Shown: positions 28,004 to 35,974 of the stretch, in pieces
Layout: each line of letters opens with the position of its first letter
Position numbering within the stretch: position 1 is the stretch's first letter
NCBI GenBank assembly: GCA_041398605.1
Contig: JAWKUK010000013.1
Span: 62,001 to 126,000, forward strand
Direction: 5' to 3'
DNA: 64,000 nt
Origin: JAWKUK01 sp041398605
GTDB lineage: Bacteria > Planctomycetota > UBA1135 > GCA-002686595
Program-made: the position numbers and the translations under genes
The notes under the pieces: generated by a model
Databases searched by the model: none
What the model was told of the DNA's origin: nothing
The model's input: only the letters and a program-made list of their open reading frames with translations

Positions 28004-28168
28004 AGGAGCCTGCGCCACAGAACGCGCTTCGCAGCGTGGTGCTCCCGTGCGTCGGCGCAAGGCGCAGCAAGTTCCTCATAGCTTGATGCTATTTGGGACC
28101 TTGCTGCAACGCCGCTCCGGCGTGCGGGAGCGCCGCGCTGCGAATCGTGTTCTGTGGCGCAGGCTCCT
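28004..28168. repeat. Palindromic element 2 (165 bp) with perfect 20-bp arms
   Basis: The arms AGGAGCCTGCGCCACAGAAC (28004-28023) and its exact complement (28149-28168) are perfect over 20 bases. Further paired segments are CGCAGCG/CGCTGCG (28030, 28136), GCTCCCG/CGGGAGC (28041, 28125), GCAGCAAG/CTTGCTGC (28064, 28100) and ATAGC/GCTAT (28078, 28088), all centred near 28086. It contains no open frame of note. It looks like a miniature non-autonomous element or a structured RNA gene. Confidence 0.85.
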
Positions 28169-28210
28169 AGGGGCGCAGGGCGTATCCTGCCGCCCGCTGG
28201 CCGAGCCTCG

Positions 28211-29050
28211 ATGCGTACCGCACTCCTTGCCCTCTCGCTCGGCGCCCTCGCGTCGACTGCCCCCGTCGACGGCGCGCCATTCCTGGCGGAATACCTAGGG
28301 ACGGGCTACCTCGCGCCGTTTGTCGTGCTCGTCCTGTGCGGGTTCGGCCTGCCCATCCCAGAGGAGATCACGATGCTGGGCGCAGGCTTCCTCGCCCACC
28401 GGGGCGAGGTCGACTTCGTGCCCGTGGTCCTCGTCTGCATGGCGGCGACCCTGATCGGGGACTCGATCCCTTACTCGGTCGGGCGCCGCTTCGGGCGCCA
28501 AGCGCTGCGCTCGCGGGCGGTGCGGCGGGCGCTCCACCCGGAGCGGCTCCGCTCGATCGAGCGCCGCTTCGAGCGCAGCGGCCTCTGGGCGATCTTCATC
28601 TGCAGGTTCCTGCCCGGGGTGCGCCTGCCGGCGTGGTTCACGGCCGGGACCCTCGGGATCCCTTACCACCGCTTCATCGCGGTCGACGCGCTCGGGGCCG
28701 CGCTGATGACCCCGGCCTTCGTCGCCCTCGGGCGCTACTCTGGCGAGAAGATCGCCGAGCTCGAGGGGCGGGTCGAAGGGCTGACGCAGATCCTGGGCTT
28801 CATCGCGGTGGCGCTCGTGGTCGGGATGGCGATCCGCATGATCGTCAGCCATAAGCCGCGCCGCGGCCTCGGCGGCGGGCGCCCCCGGACCGCGCCGGCG
28901 CCGGGCACGCCGCCCACGGCGGGGGCTGCTTCGCCGACGCCGCCGCCGCCCGCGCCTCCGCCCCCGGGCAACCCTGGTCAGGGCAATCGTGTTCCGGACG
29001 CTCCGCGCCGGGACAACCCGGGTCGAGACAACCCTGGCGCCCCCACCTGA
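28211..29050 (+). CDS. DedA/SNARE-associated family membrane protein
   Basis: A 279-residue inner-membrane protein of the DedA family, members of which are proposed flippases or transporters for lipid carriers and act in membrane homeostasis. Motifs: GFGLPIPEEITMLGAGFLA (about 40-58, the conserved acidic re-entrant region) and CRFLPGVRLPAWFTAGTLGIPYHRF (about 137-161) with the conserved Arg and Pro residues. Several hydrophobic helices surround them. The C-terminal 60 residues are Pro/Gly-rich with repeated RDNPG units, a disordered tail not usual for the family. ATG at 28211 is chosen for its signal-like N-terminus; TATCCT lies 22 bases upstream. Confidence 0.88.
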   Translation: MRTALLALSLGALASTAPVDGAPFLAEYLGTGYLAPFVVLVLCGFGLPIPEEITMLGAGFLAHRGEVDFVPVVLVCMAATLIGDSIPYSVGRRFGRQALRSRAVRRALHPERLRSIERRFERSGLWAIFICRFLPGVRLPAWFTAGTLGIPYHRFIAVDALGAALMTPAFVALGRYSGEKIAELEGRVEGLTQILGFIAVALVVGMAIRMIVSHKPRRGLGGGRPRTAPAPGTPPTAGAASPTPPPPAPPPPGNPGQGNRVPDAPRRDNPGRDNPGAPT

Positions 29051-29057
29051 TTCCGCA

Positions 29058-29085
29058 TTGACCAGGGAGGGCGCCCCCCTATCCT
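29058..29085 (+). promoter_or_regulatory. Probable sigma-70-type promoter of the membrane pyrophosphatase gene
   Basis: TTGACC (29058-29063), a 16-base spacer and TATCCT (29080-29085). It is the best -35/-10 pair in the window. It implies a 5' leader of about 180 bases before the ATG at 29273; I recognise no riboswitch there. Confidence 0.55.
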
Positions 29086-29272
29086 GTTGGGCCTCGAAAC
29101 CCGTTCACGGGGAGCGACCACGCCCGAACGAGCCTTAGATGGCCCGTTGAGGCGCGTTTGCCTCCCCTGCACGCGGCTCCGAACCCCACTCACTTCGCAC
29201 TCGCGTGGAGCATGCGGCCCGCCAACGACTGGCGCGCCCGAGGCCCGCGCCCCGTTTCCTCCACCGACCCCC

Positions 29273-31342
29273 ATGACACACATCTACGTGGCAGGTGGCG
29301 CGGCCGTCGTCGCGCTCATCTTCGCCTTCATCAAGTACGGCGCGATCATGCGCGCGGACGCAGGAGACTCCAAGATGCAGGAGATCTCCAAGCAGGTGCA
29401 GGACGGCGCCGCTGCGTTCCTGAAGGCGGAGTACAAGTGGCTGACGGTCTTCGTGATCGTCGTCGCGGGCGTGATCTGGGCCTCGCCTGCGGAGCAGGGC
29501 CTCGGGCAGCAGACGGCCATCGCGTTCATTTCGGGCGCGTTTGCGTCGGCCCTCGCCGGGTACTTCGGCATGCACACGGCGACCCGCGCTGCGGTCCGCA
29601 CGACGCAGGCCGCGCGCACGAGCCTCTCCGCGGGCCTCGACGTCGCGTTCAGCTCGGGCATCGTCATGGGCATGTGCGTCGTCGGCCTCGCGCTGCTCGG
29701 CCTGGCGATCTTCACGAAGCTCTACTCGCCTGAGTTCGACGCGCTCGGCCTCGAGCACGTGCTCGGCTTCAGCTTCGGCGCGTCCTCGATCGCGCTCTTC
29801 GCGCGCGTCGGCGGCGGCATCTTCACGAAGGCCGCGGACGTCGGCGCGGACCTCGTCGGCAAGGTCGAGGCGGGCATCCCCGAGGACGACCCCCGCAACC
29901 CCGGCACGATCGCGGACAACGTCGGCGACAACGTCGGCGACGTCGCGGGCATGGGCGCGGACCTGTTCGAGTCCTACGTCGGCTCGATCGTGGCGACGAT
30001 GACGCTGGCCGCGACGACGGCGGCTTGGGTCGCCAGTGACCAAGGCTCGACGATGGTCGCCCTGCCCCTCGCCATCGCGGCGGTCGGCATCGTGGCATCG
30101 ATCATCGGCACATTCTTCGTCAAGGCCGCGAACGAGCACCAGATCCACGCCGCGCTGTTCCGCGGCCTGATCGTCGCATCGCTCGTCGCGATCGCCGGCT
30201 CCGCCGCGCTCGTGTACACCCTGCCGATGCCGAGCGACGTCGAGCCGCTGAAGCTGCTCATCGCGATCATCTCCGGCATCCTCATCGGCGTCGCGATCGG
30301 CAAGGTCACCGAGTACTACACGTCGACCGAGACGAGCCCGGTGCAGAAGATCGCCGAGAAGTCCCTCACGGGCGCGGCGACGAACATCATCGCGGGCCTC
30401 GCGGTCGGCATGCGCTCGGTCGCCGCGACCGTGGCGCTGATCTGCATCGCGATCTGGGTGGCCAACTGGGCCGCGGGCGTCTACGGCGTCGCGCTGGCAG
30501 CGGTCGGCATGCTCTCGACCCTCGGCATCTCGCTCGGCGTCGACGCGTACGGCCCGGTGGCGGACAACGCGGGCGGCCTCGCGGAGATGGCGCACCTCCC
30601 GGCCGAGGTGCGCGAGCGCACCGACGCCCTCGACGCGGTCGGCAACACGACGGCAGCGATCGGCAAGGGCTTTGCCATCGGCTCGGCGGCCCTCACGGCC
30701 CTCGCGCTGTTCGCCGCGTTCCGCGCCCGCGCGGATGACCTCTTGGCGCGCGCGGCCGAGGGCACCGGGGAGCTGGCGCAGACGCTCAACCTCGGGCTCA
30801 CCGAGACGGACGTGCTCATCGGCCTCTTCATCGGCGGCATCCTGCCGTTCCTCTTCGCGGCGCTGACCATGGAGGCCGTCGGCAACGCCGCCGGCGCGAT
30901 GGTCGACGAAGTACGCCGTCAGTTCCGCGAGATCCCCGGGATCATGGACGGCACCGGGAAGCCGGACGCCGCCCGCTGCGTCGCGATCTCGACCGAGGGC
31001 TCGCTCAAGCAGATGGTCGTCCCGGGCCTGATCGCGGTCATCTCCCCGGTCCTGGTCGGCTTCTGGAGCGTCCAGGCGCTCGGCGGCCTCCTCGCGGGCG
31101 CCCTCGTCACCGGCATCATGATGGCCATCTTCATGGCCAACGCCGGCGGCGCCTGGGACAATGCGAAGAAGTACATCGAGGGCGGCAAGCACGGCGGCAA
31201 GAAGTCCGACGCGCACAAGGCCGCGGTCGTCGGCGACACCGTCGGTGACCCCTTCAAAGACACCTCGGGCCCGGCGCTCAACATCCTCATCAAGCTGATG
31301 ACGGTCGTCGGCCTCGTGTTCCTGCCCTGGTTCATCCACTGA
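29273..31342 (+). CDS. hppA: Membrane-bound ion-pumping pyrophosphatase, K+-dependent type
   Basis: A 689-residue integral-membrane pyrophosphatase that pumps H+ (or Na+) using PPi hydrolysis. Signature blocks: DVGADLVGKVEAGIPEDDPRNPGTIADNVGDNVGDVAGMGADLFESYVG (substrate-binding Asp cluster), DAYGPVADNAGGLAEM, and DNAKKYIEGG with GDTVGDPFKDTSGPALN near the C-terminus. In GNTTAAIGKG the fifth position is Ala461, which is the mark of the K+-dependent group (Lys in K+-independent enzymes). Whether the pumped ion is H+ or Na+ cannot be decided here. About 15-16 hydrophobic segments are visible. Its own promoter and a hairpin downstream suggest a single-gene unit. Confidence 0.97.
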   Translation: MTHIYVAGGAAVVALIFAFIKYGAIMRADAGDSKMQEISKQVQDGAAAFLKAEYKWLTVFVIVVAGVIWASPAEQGLGQQTAIAFISGAFASALAGYFGMHTATRAAVRTTQAARTSLSAGLDVAFSSGIVMGMCVVGLALLGLAIFTKLYSPEFDALGLEHVLGFSFGASSIALFARVGGGIFTKAADVGADLVGKVEAGIPEDDPRNPGTIADNVGDNVGDVAGMGADLFESYVGSIVATMTLAATTAAWVASDQGSTMVALPLAIAAVGIVASIIGTFFVKAANEHQIHAALFRGLIVASLVAIAGSAALVYTLPMPSDVEPLKLLIAIISGILIGVAIGKVTEYYTSTETSPVQKIAEKSLTGAATNIIAGLAVGMRSVAATVALICIAIWVANWAAGVYGVALAAVGMLSTLGISLGVDAYGPVADNAGGLAEMAHLPAEVRERTDALDAVGNTTAAIGKGFAIGSAALTALALFAAFRARADDLLARAAEGTGELAQTLNLGLTETDVLIGLFIGGILPFLFAALTMEAVGNAAGAMVDEVRRQFREIPGIMDGTGKPDAARCVAISTEGSLKQMVVPGLIAVISPVLVGFWSVQALGGLLAGALVTGIMMAIFMANAGGAWDNAKKYIEGGKHGGKKSDAHKAAVVGDTVGDPFKDTSGPALNILIKLMTVVGLVFLPWFIH

Positions 31343-31354
31343 GCGGGTTCTGAC

Positions 31355-31378
31355 GGCGCGCCCCCATCCGGGCGCGCC
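31355..31378 (+). terminator. Hairpin after the pyrophosphatase gene
   Basis: GGCGCGCCC (31355-31363), loop CCATCC, GGGCGCGCC (31370-31378): 9 perfect base pairs, 12 bases after the stop codon. The following sequence has few T residues, so termination may need Rho or be weak. Confidence 0.5.
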
Positions 31379-31527
31379 CTGCGTTATCCTCGCGGCGCGG
31401 GGGGTCGGCTCGGCCCTCCGCGCCGCGTGCCTTCCGGACGGCCGCGCGGGGCCGCGCGCGGGTCGCGCGGCCTTCTCCCGACCGAGCCCCCGCTCCCCTG
31501 AGCCATCTTCCTTTCGGAGTCCCAGTC

Positions 31528-31902
31528 ATCGAAGCCAAGGTCCTCGCCGCCTCGATCGCCCGCATCGCGGACGAGTTGAAGGGCATCGATATCCGCGTGT
31601 ACGACGTCGACGAGACGCTGCGTATCGCGGACTACTTCATCGTCATCACGGGCAACAGCCGCCCGCACGTGAAGGCGCTCTACGAAGAGATCCATTACCG
31701 GCTGAAGGGCATCGGCGAGCGCCATGCGCGCGCGGAGGGCCTCGAGCTCGGCTGGTGGGTCCTGCTCGACTTCGGCGATGTCGTCGTGCACCTCCAGCAG
31801 CAGGAGGCCCGCGCGTACTACGCGCTGGACTCGCTCTATGGGGATTGCCCCACGCTCGACTGGCCAGCCGTCGAGACGCCTGCGTTGCCCGCGGCCTCCT
31901 GA
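31528..31902 (+). CDS. rsfS: Ribosomal silencing factor RsfS, apparent AUC start
   Basis: RsfS binds ribosomal protein L14 and blocks subunit joining during slow growth. The protein matches through ASIARIADELKGIDIRVYDVDETLRIADYFIVITGNSRPHVKALYEEIHYRL and GWWVLLDFGDVVVHLQQQEARAYYALDSLYGD, with a 15-residue tail. The full domain needs residues before the first standard start codon in frame (TTG at 31576), which would remove helix 1. Upstream there is no ATG, GTG or TTG in frame. GGAG at 31516-31519 lies 8 bases before ATC (31528), giving 124 residues starting IEAKVLAAS. An AUC start (or a sequence error) is therefore the simplest reading. Confidence 0.85.
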   Translation: MEAKVLAASIARIADELKGIDIRVYDVDETLRIADYFIVITGNSRPHVKALYEEIHYRLKGIGERHARAEGLELGWWVLLDFGDVVVHLQQQEARAYYALDSLYGDCPTLDWPAVETPALPAAS

Positions 31903-31989
31903 GCGGCTCGCGCGCGGCGCGAGGCCTCACCGGGCCCGCGCGGCGCGCGCGGGGCCCGCTTTGGGCCTGAATTGAGGCAGAGTCCTCAA

Positions 31990-32005
31990 GGGAGGCATGC
32001 CTCCC
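31990..32005. promoter_or_regulatory. Perfect 16-bp palindrome upstream of a secreted protein gene
   Basis: GGGAGGCATGCCTCCC is a perfect inverted repeat 39 bases before the ATG at 32045. A second hairpin CTGCC-N4-GGCAG follows at about 32022. It could be an operator or an RNA hairpin in the leader. Confidence 0.4.
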
Positions 32006-32044
32006 GTCGATACAGGGCGCACTGCCGGACGGCAGGCCCCTGTC

Positions 32045-32599
32045 ATGCTCCTCACCGCGCTCGCGCTCATCAGCTCGTTCACCCAGGCCCCGGGCCCGGT
32101 CGAACTCCCCGCTGCTCTCGCCGGCGCCGACGTGCGCCTCGTCGTCCAGGCCAGCTGGTCCCACGTCTCGGCCGAGAACCTGGGCGCGACGCCGCAGCTG
32201 CTGCTGTTCAGCGAGCCGTCCGTCGGCTTCCGCTCCGCGCGGAAGCTCGCTCCCGGCGAACGGGTGACCTTCGCGCTGCCGGATTCGGTGGCGCCGACCT
32301 TCCGCATGGAGGCGTTCGAGGGCCCGACCTTGCGCTCCGCGTCGACCGGCAGCTTCTCGCTCGCCGACCTCGGCGCCGCGACCGGCGAAGCCGCATTTGG
32401 CGTGCGCCACCCCCATGAGCTGCAGCTCGTCGAGGTCAACGGCGCGACGCTGACGCGCGTGGCCACGGGCACGAGCCTGCTCCCCAGCGCAACCAGCGGG
32501 TCGGCGACAGGCGCGGCCCATGTGCCGACGCCGATCCCGACCGAGGACCGCCGCCCGGCGACACGCAGGATCGAGAAGCGGCCGCTGCCGCCCGTCTGA
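32045..32599 (+). CDS. Hypothetical secreted protein
   Basis: A 184-residue protein with an N-terminal signal peptide (MLLTALALISSFTQA, cleavage about residue 15) and no lipobox. The mature part looks like a beta-sandwich (VRLVVQASWSHVSAEN, LAPGERVTFALPDSVAPTFRMEAFEG) and ends in a Pro/Arg-rich tail. I recognise no family. It is a single-gene unit: a palindrome before it and a strong terminator after it. Confidence 0.6.
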   Translation: MLLTALALISSFTQAPGPVELPAALAGADVRLVVQASWSHVSAENLGATPQLLLFSEPSVGFRSARKLAPGERVTFALPDSVAPTFRMEAFEGPTLRSASTGSFSLADLGAATGEAAFGVRHPHELQLVEVNGATLTRVATGTSLLPSATSGSATGAAHVPTPIPTEDRRPATRRIEKRPLPPV

Positions 32600-32640
32600 G
32601 CGTGAGAGAACACGCGCCGTTGCCTGCGGGGAACGACGTG

Positions 32641-32672
32641 GTGAGAGAAGCGAGAGAAGAGAGAGAAGAGAG
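32641..32672 (+). other. Homopurine tract
   Basis: GTGAGAGAAGCGAGAGAAGA and the following GAGAGAAGAG form a run made almost wholly of A and G, directly before the terminator hairpin. The plus-strand RNA would be unstructured. Confidence 0.6.
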
Positions 32673-32675
32673 CCG

Positions 32676-32710
32676 CGAGGCCCCGCGCAGCGGGGCCTCG
32701 TTCTTCTTCC
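32676..32710 (+). terminator. Rho-independent terminator
   Basis: CGAGGCCCCGC (32676-32686), loop GCA, GCGGGGCCTCG (32690-32700): 11 perfect base pairs followed by TTCTTCTT. It is the clearest intrinsic terminator in the window and ends the secreted-protein transcript. Confidence 0.85.
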
Positions 32711-32771
32711 AGGCGCCTCGAGCGCGGCCGTGAGCAGGGCTTCAGTGTGGACCGCTGGCCGCGCGCAGCGG

Positions 32772-34736
32772 ATGCTCTCCGGGATGACGGACGCCGCCCG
32801 AGACCCAGCACCCAGGCCACGGGTACGCGCCGCCCGAGCGCGGCGACAGGCGCTGTCCGAGCCGCCCGGCGCGCCGTGGGGCGACCCGATGTTCGGGCCG
32901 GCGCTCGACCGGATGCTCGCAGCGCTGCGCGGGGGCGCGGCCTACAAGGGCGCGCTGGAGGCGCTCTTGCTGGAGCTCGCCGACGACACCGCCGACGCGC
33001 TGATGATGCAGCTCAAGGAGAGCCGCGGGGCGTTCGCCTTGCTCGGTCCACCAGCGACCCCGCTTGGGGCGTCCGCTGTGGGAGCGGGGTCACCGGCAAC
33101 GGCGGGCCTGACCTTGGCCAGCCCGCGCGCGCGCGCGCTTTTCATCGGTGACGCGCTCTCCGGCACCTGCGTCGCCCTCGTCTCGCTCGGCTTCGCGGTC
33201 ACCGCGATGGACTCCGATCCAAGCCGCCTGGCCTTCGCCGTCGCGCGGGCCCGCGCGGTCGGCGCGCGGCTGCACGTCGTGCGTGCGGGCGGCGCGCCGC
33301 GCTTGCCGTTCGTGGCGCGCGCCTTCACGTTTGTCGTGCAGGAGGACGGGCTCCCGACGCCCCGGGCGGGCCACGCGCACTCCCCCGCCGAGCTGCGCCG
33401 CGTCGCAGACGAGGCGGTCTTCGTCGCCTCCGACAACCGCTTCGGCTACAAGCGCTCGACGGGCCGCCGCGGCGACTTCGTGCGCGACCCGCGGGTCTTC
33501 GTGCGCGAAGCGTTGGCGCCCTCGCGCGGCGAACGGAGCCTCTTCGGGACGCGCCGCGCCGTGCGCGGCGATTGGCCGACGGCGCGCGCCTTCGCGCTCT
33601 ATCCGCACGCACGCGAGTTCAGCCACGTCGTAGCCCTCGACGCGCCGACGCCGGGGCTGACCGTGCGTCGCCGAGAGCGCAAGAACGTGCTCAAGGTCAT
33701 CGGGCGCCGGCTCGGGCTCTTCCCGGTGCTGACCCCCTCGTTCGGGATCCTCGCGACTCGCCGCGCAGGCAGCGCTGCGACGCAGCGCATGATCGATCGG
33801 ATGCTCGACGAGCTCGCGCAGCACATCGGTGAGCCGCGCCCGGAGGTCGACACGCTGATCGCGACGCGCAGCAACGACGCGATCATCCACACCGCGCTCC
33901 CCGGCTCGGACGCGGCAGACCCACGCGGCCGGTGGACGCTGCACATCCCGCTGCAAGCGAGCAAAGAGCGCATGGTGATGGTCCACCACGACTGGCTCGT
34001 GCACCTGCGCCGCCACCAGCCGCTCGTGCCCGTCCCCGAGCCCCTCTTCCTCGGCCGCCTCGACGGGATGGGGCACCCATCGAGCGTCCAAGTCGCCGTC
34101 GAGCGGCGGATGGCTGGTGTCACGGGGGCCGACCTGACCGGCGATACGAGCGCGACGGCGCGCATGTTCCTCGAGGCCGCGGCGGCCTTCGCGCAGCTCG
34201 TGCAACGACCCGCCACGCCCTTGGACGCCGCGCGCTTCGACGCGGTGATCGGCGTCAGAGCCGAGCTCGCGCTGCAGCACGTGCCGAACCGAGGGACCAG
34301 GCGCGCGCTCGAAGGCCTGATCGCCGAGGCGCGCACACGCATGCTCGACGCGCCGCTGCCAGCGGCCCTCTATCACGCGGACCTGCGCGCCAAGCACCTC
34401 GCTGTGCACGAGAACGGGGCGCTCCTCGGCGTCCTCGACTGGGGCGCGAGCGAAGGCTCGTTTCTGCCCTACATCGACGTGCTGCACCTCGTCATCCATC
34501 AACGCAAGCAGGAGGCCGGCGGCTCGCTCGGCGCCGCATGGCGCAGCGTTCGAGATCACGCTCGCCGCGCGCCGCATGAGCGCGCAGCGCTGGACCTCTA
34601 CTGTGCCTCGACGGGGCTCACGCTCGAAATGCGACAAGGCATCGAGGCGCTCTATCCGGTGCTCGTCGCTGGGATGGCGGAGCGCAATTGGGATTACTCA
34701 CGTCCCGATTGGGTGCACCGGCACTTCGACCTCTGA
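32772..34736 (+). CDS. Fusion of a methyltransferase-like domain and an APH-type phosphotransferase
   Basis: A 654-residue protein with two parts. The first (about 105-235) looks like a Rossmann SAM-binding domain: ALFIGDALSGTCVALVSLGFAVTAMDSDPSRLAFAVARARAVG, with FTFVVQEDGL at the strand 4 position and FVASDNRFGYK after. The second (about 345-654) is an aminoglycoside/choline-kinase-type phosphotransferase: YHADLRAKHLAVHENGALLGVLDWGASEGSFLPYIDVLHLVIHQ carries the catalytic HxD (Brenner) and the metal-binding DW motif; the usual HGDL...N becomes HADLRAKH, so the Asn position is changed to His. The start at 32772 is chosen; 32784 is also possible. There are no neighbours with glycan genes directly. 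A role in modifying a sugar or polysaccharide intermediate is a guess from similar fusions. Confidence 0.7.
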   Translation: MLSGMTDAARDPAPRPRVRAARARRQALSEPPGAPWGDPMFGPALDRMLAALRGGAAYKGALEALLLELADDTADALMMQLKESRGAFALLGPPATPLGASAVGAGSPATAGLTLASPRARALFIGDALSGTCVALVSLGFAVTAMDSDPSRLAFAVARARAVGARLHVVRAGGAPRLPFVARAFTFVVQEDGLPTPRAGHAHSPAELRRVADEAVFVASDNRFGYKRSTGRRGDFVRDPRVFVREALAPSRGERSLFGTRRAVRGDWPTARAFALYPHAREFSHVVALDAPTPGLTVRRRERKNVLKVIGRRLGLFPVLTPSFGILATRRAGSAATQRMIDRMLDELAQHIGEPRPEVDTLIATRSNDAIIHTALPGSDAADPRGRWTLHIPLQASKERMVMVHHDWLVHLRRHQPLVPVPEPLFLGRLDGMGHPSSVQVAVERRMAGVTGADLTGDTSATARMFLEAAAAFAQLVQRPATPLDAARFDAVIGVRAELALQHVPNRGTRRALEGLIAEARTRMLDAPLPAALYHADLRAKHLAVHENGALLGVLDWGASEGSFLPYIDVLHLVIHQRKQEAGGSLGAAWRSVRDHARRAPHERAALDLYCASTGLTLEMRQGIEALYPVLVAGMAERNWDYSRPDWVHRHFDL

Positions 34737-34787
34737 TCGGCAGTACCAGAAGGCAGCGCGCCGAGGTACGTTCAGCAACGTTCGCTC

Positions 34788-35909
34788 GTGCACCACTTCG
34801 CCGTCATCGCCGCACTGATCGTCCTGGCGCTCGCGTTACGCGGGCGGGGACACTCGTTCCACTGGTGGGTGCTGCCGGTCGCGCTCGCGCTGCATTGGCT
34901 GCTCTGGCAAGGCTTCGGGCGCACGCCGCTCTTCCTCGGTGCGCTCATTGGATTCTTCGTCGCCGTCATCGTGAGCGCGTGGAAGCGCCGCAATCCGGTG
35001 CCGATCGCGTCGCTCCCTCCGACCTGGCGCTCGCCTGCGCAGCCGCTGGCGAGCGGGGCCGGCAGCGCGCCTGGGTGGACGGAGACGATGCGGGCAGAGG
35101 GCCGCGCTCGTCCGCGCTTGGTGCCCGCGCCCGAACTGCCGATCGCGCCGCGCGTCAGCGATCCGCGCCCGGCGATGCCGTGGCTGCCGGAGCAACCGCC
35201 TGACGCCGCGGCGCCCGAGCCTGCGCGCAGCGGGCCACCGAGCCAGGGGCCCGAACACACGAGTGAAGCGACGCCGCGGCTCGCTCAGCCGCGGCGGCCC
35301 GAGTGGCTCGAGGACGCCGAGCTTGTCGAGCCGGGGACCCTCAGCCGCGAAGTCCCGCCGCCGCCGCCGCCGCTCGGCGACCTCACGGGTGCCCGCGACG
35401 CGAGCGAAGACGCGCTGCCGATGGCGGGGCAAGGTGCCCAGCTCCTCGCGACCCTCGTGCCCCACGCGTCGCCGCGCCAGCGCGCAGAGCTCTGGCCTCA
35501 GCTCCGCGCGGATGAGGAGATCGTCGCAGCCCCACAAGGGATGACCCGCGTGACCGCCACGCCGACGGACGGCCCCTGGGGCGCCGCCACGGTGCCGGGG
35601 CTCCGGCTCGAATGGGACCCCGTCCAAGTCCGGCCCGACGTGACGGTGATCGTGCTGCGCTGCACAGGCCACGACCTGCCCGGCGGCCGCCACGCAGCGC
35701 TGGTGCTCGTGCCGACGTCGCTCGGCGGCGTCAAGCGCGTCGGACCGGATCAGCGCTGGGCAGGGCGCGGCGTCTTCGTCCCGTTGCATTTGGTGCTCGG
35801 CGAAGACCACGGAGGCGGCGACCCTGACCTGAACGCCGCGGGGGAGCTCCCTGGCCATTCCCCGTGGGCGTACCGGGTCAACCCGCCCGACGGCGACGCG
35901 ACATCTTGA
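34788..35909 (+). CDS. Membrane protein with Pro-rich linker, unknown
   Basis: A 373-residue protein with a GTG start preceded by TACGTT at 15 bases. Two or three membrane helices lie near the N-terminus (about 3-18, 25-42, 46-64), followed by a Pro/Ala-rich linker (about 70-200) with PEPARSGPPSQGPEHTS and PPPPPPLGDL, and a C-terminal globular part (about 225-365: RLEWDPVQVRPDVTVIVLRCTGHDLPGGRHAALVLVPTSLGG). I do not recognise a family. Confidence 0.6.
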   Translation: MHHFAVIAALIVLALALRGRGHSFHWWVLPVALALHWLLWQGFGRTPLFLGALIGFFVAVIVSAWKRRNPVPIASLPPTWRSPAQPLASGAGSAPGWTETMRAEGRARPRLVPAPELPIAPRVSDPRPAMPWLPEQPPDAAAPEPARSGPPSQGPEHTSEATPRLAQPRRPEWLEDAELVEPGTLSREVPPPPPPLGDLTGARDASEDALPMAGQGAQLLATLVPHASPRQRAELWPQLRADEEIVAAPQGMTRVTATPTDGPWGAATVPGLRLEWDPVQVRPDVTVIVLRCTGHDLPGGRHAALVLVPTSLGGVKRVGPDQRWAGRGVFVPLHLVLGEDHGGGDPDLNAAGELPGHSPWAYRVNPPDGDATS

Positions 35910-35974
35910 CCGGTCAATTCGTGAGCGCCGATGGACGATGAGAGGAGGGACTCTTCGGTCCCCGCCCCATCGCC

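Larger units (their letters stand above)
27799..28210. other. Gene-free region filled by two long palindromes
   Basis: A 412-base stretch without a credible gene; the short open frames inside it are an effect of the inverted repeats. It holds the two palindromic elements listed separately and then TATCCT at 28183-28188, a candidate -10 for the DedA gene. Confidence 0.6.

Noticed and set aside
27843..28168. CRISPR array or tandem direct repeats
   Set aside because: The repeats are inverted, not direct, and there are only two units with different outer arms and no spacers or cas genes.
29086..29272. Known riboswitch class upstream of the pyrophosphatase
   Set aside because: I could not match the leader to conserved cores of c-di-GMP, SAM, TPP, cobalamin or fluoride riboswitches.
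29135..31339. A 734-codon open frame on the minus strand opposite the membrane pyrophosphatase
   Set aside because: It is extremely rich in Arg, Asp, Glu and His, has no known motif, and mirrors a highly conserved gene; GC-rich genes regularly have long antisense frames.
31576..31902. TTG at 31576 as the RsfS start
   Set aside because: It would delete the conserved first helix; a Shine-Dalgarno sequence lies instead before ATC 31528.
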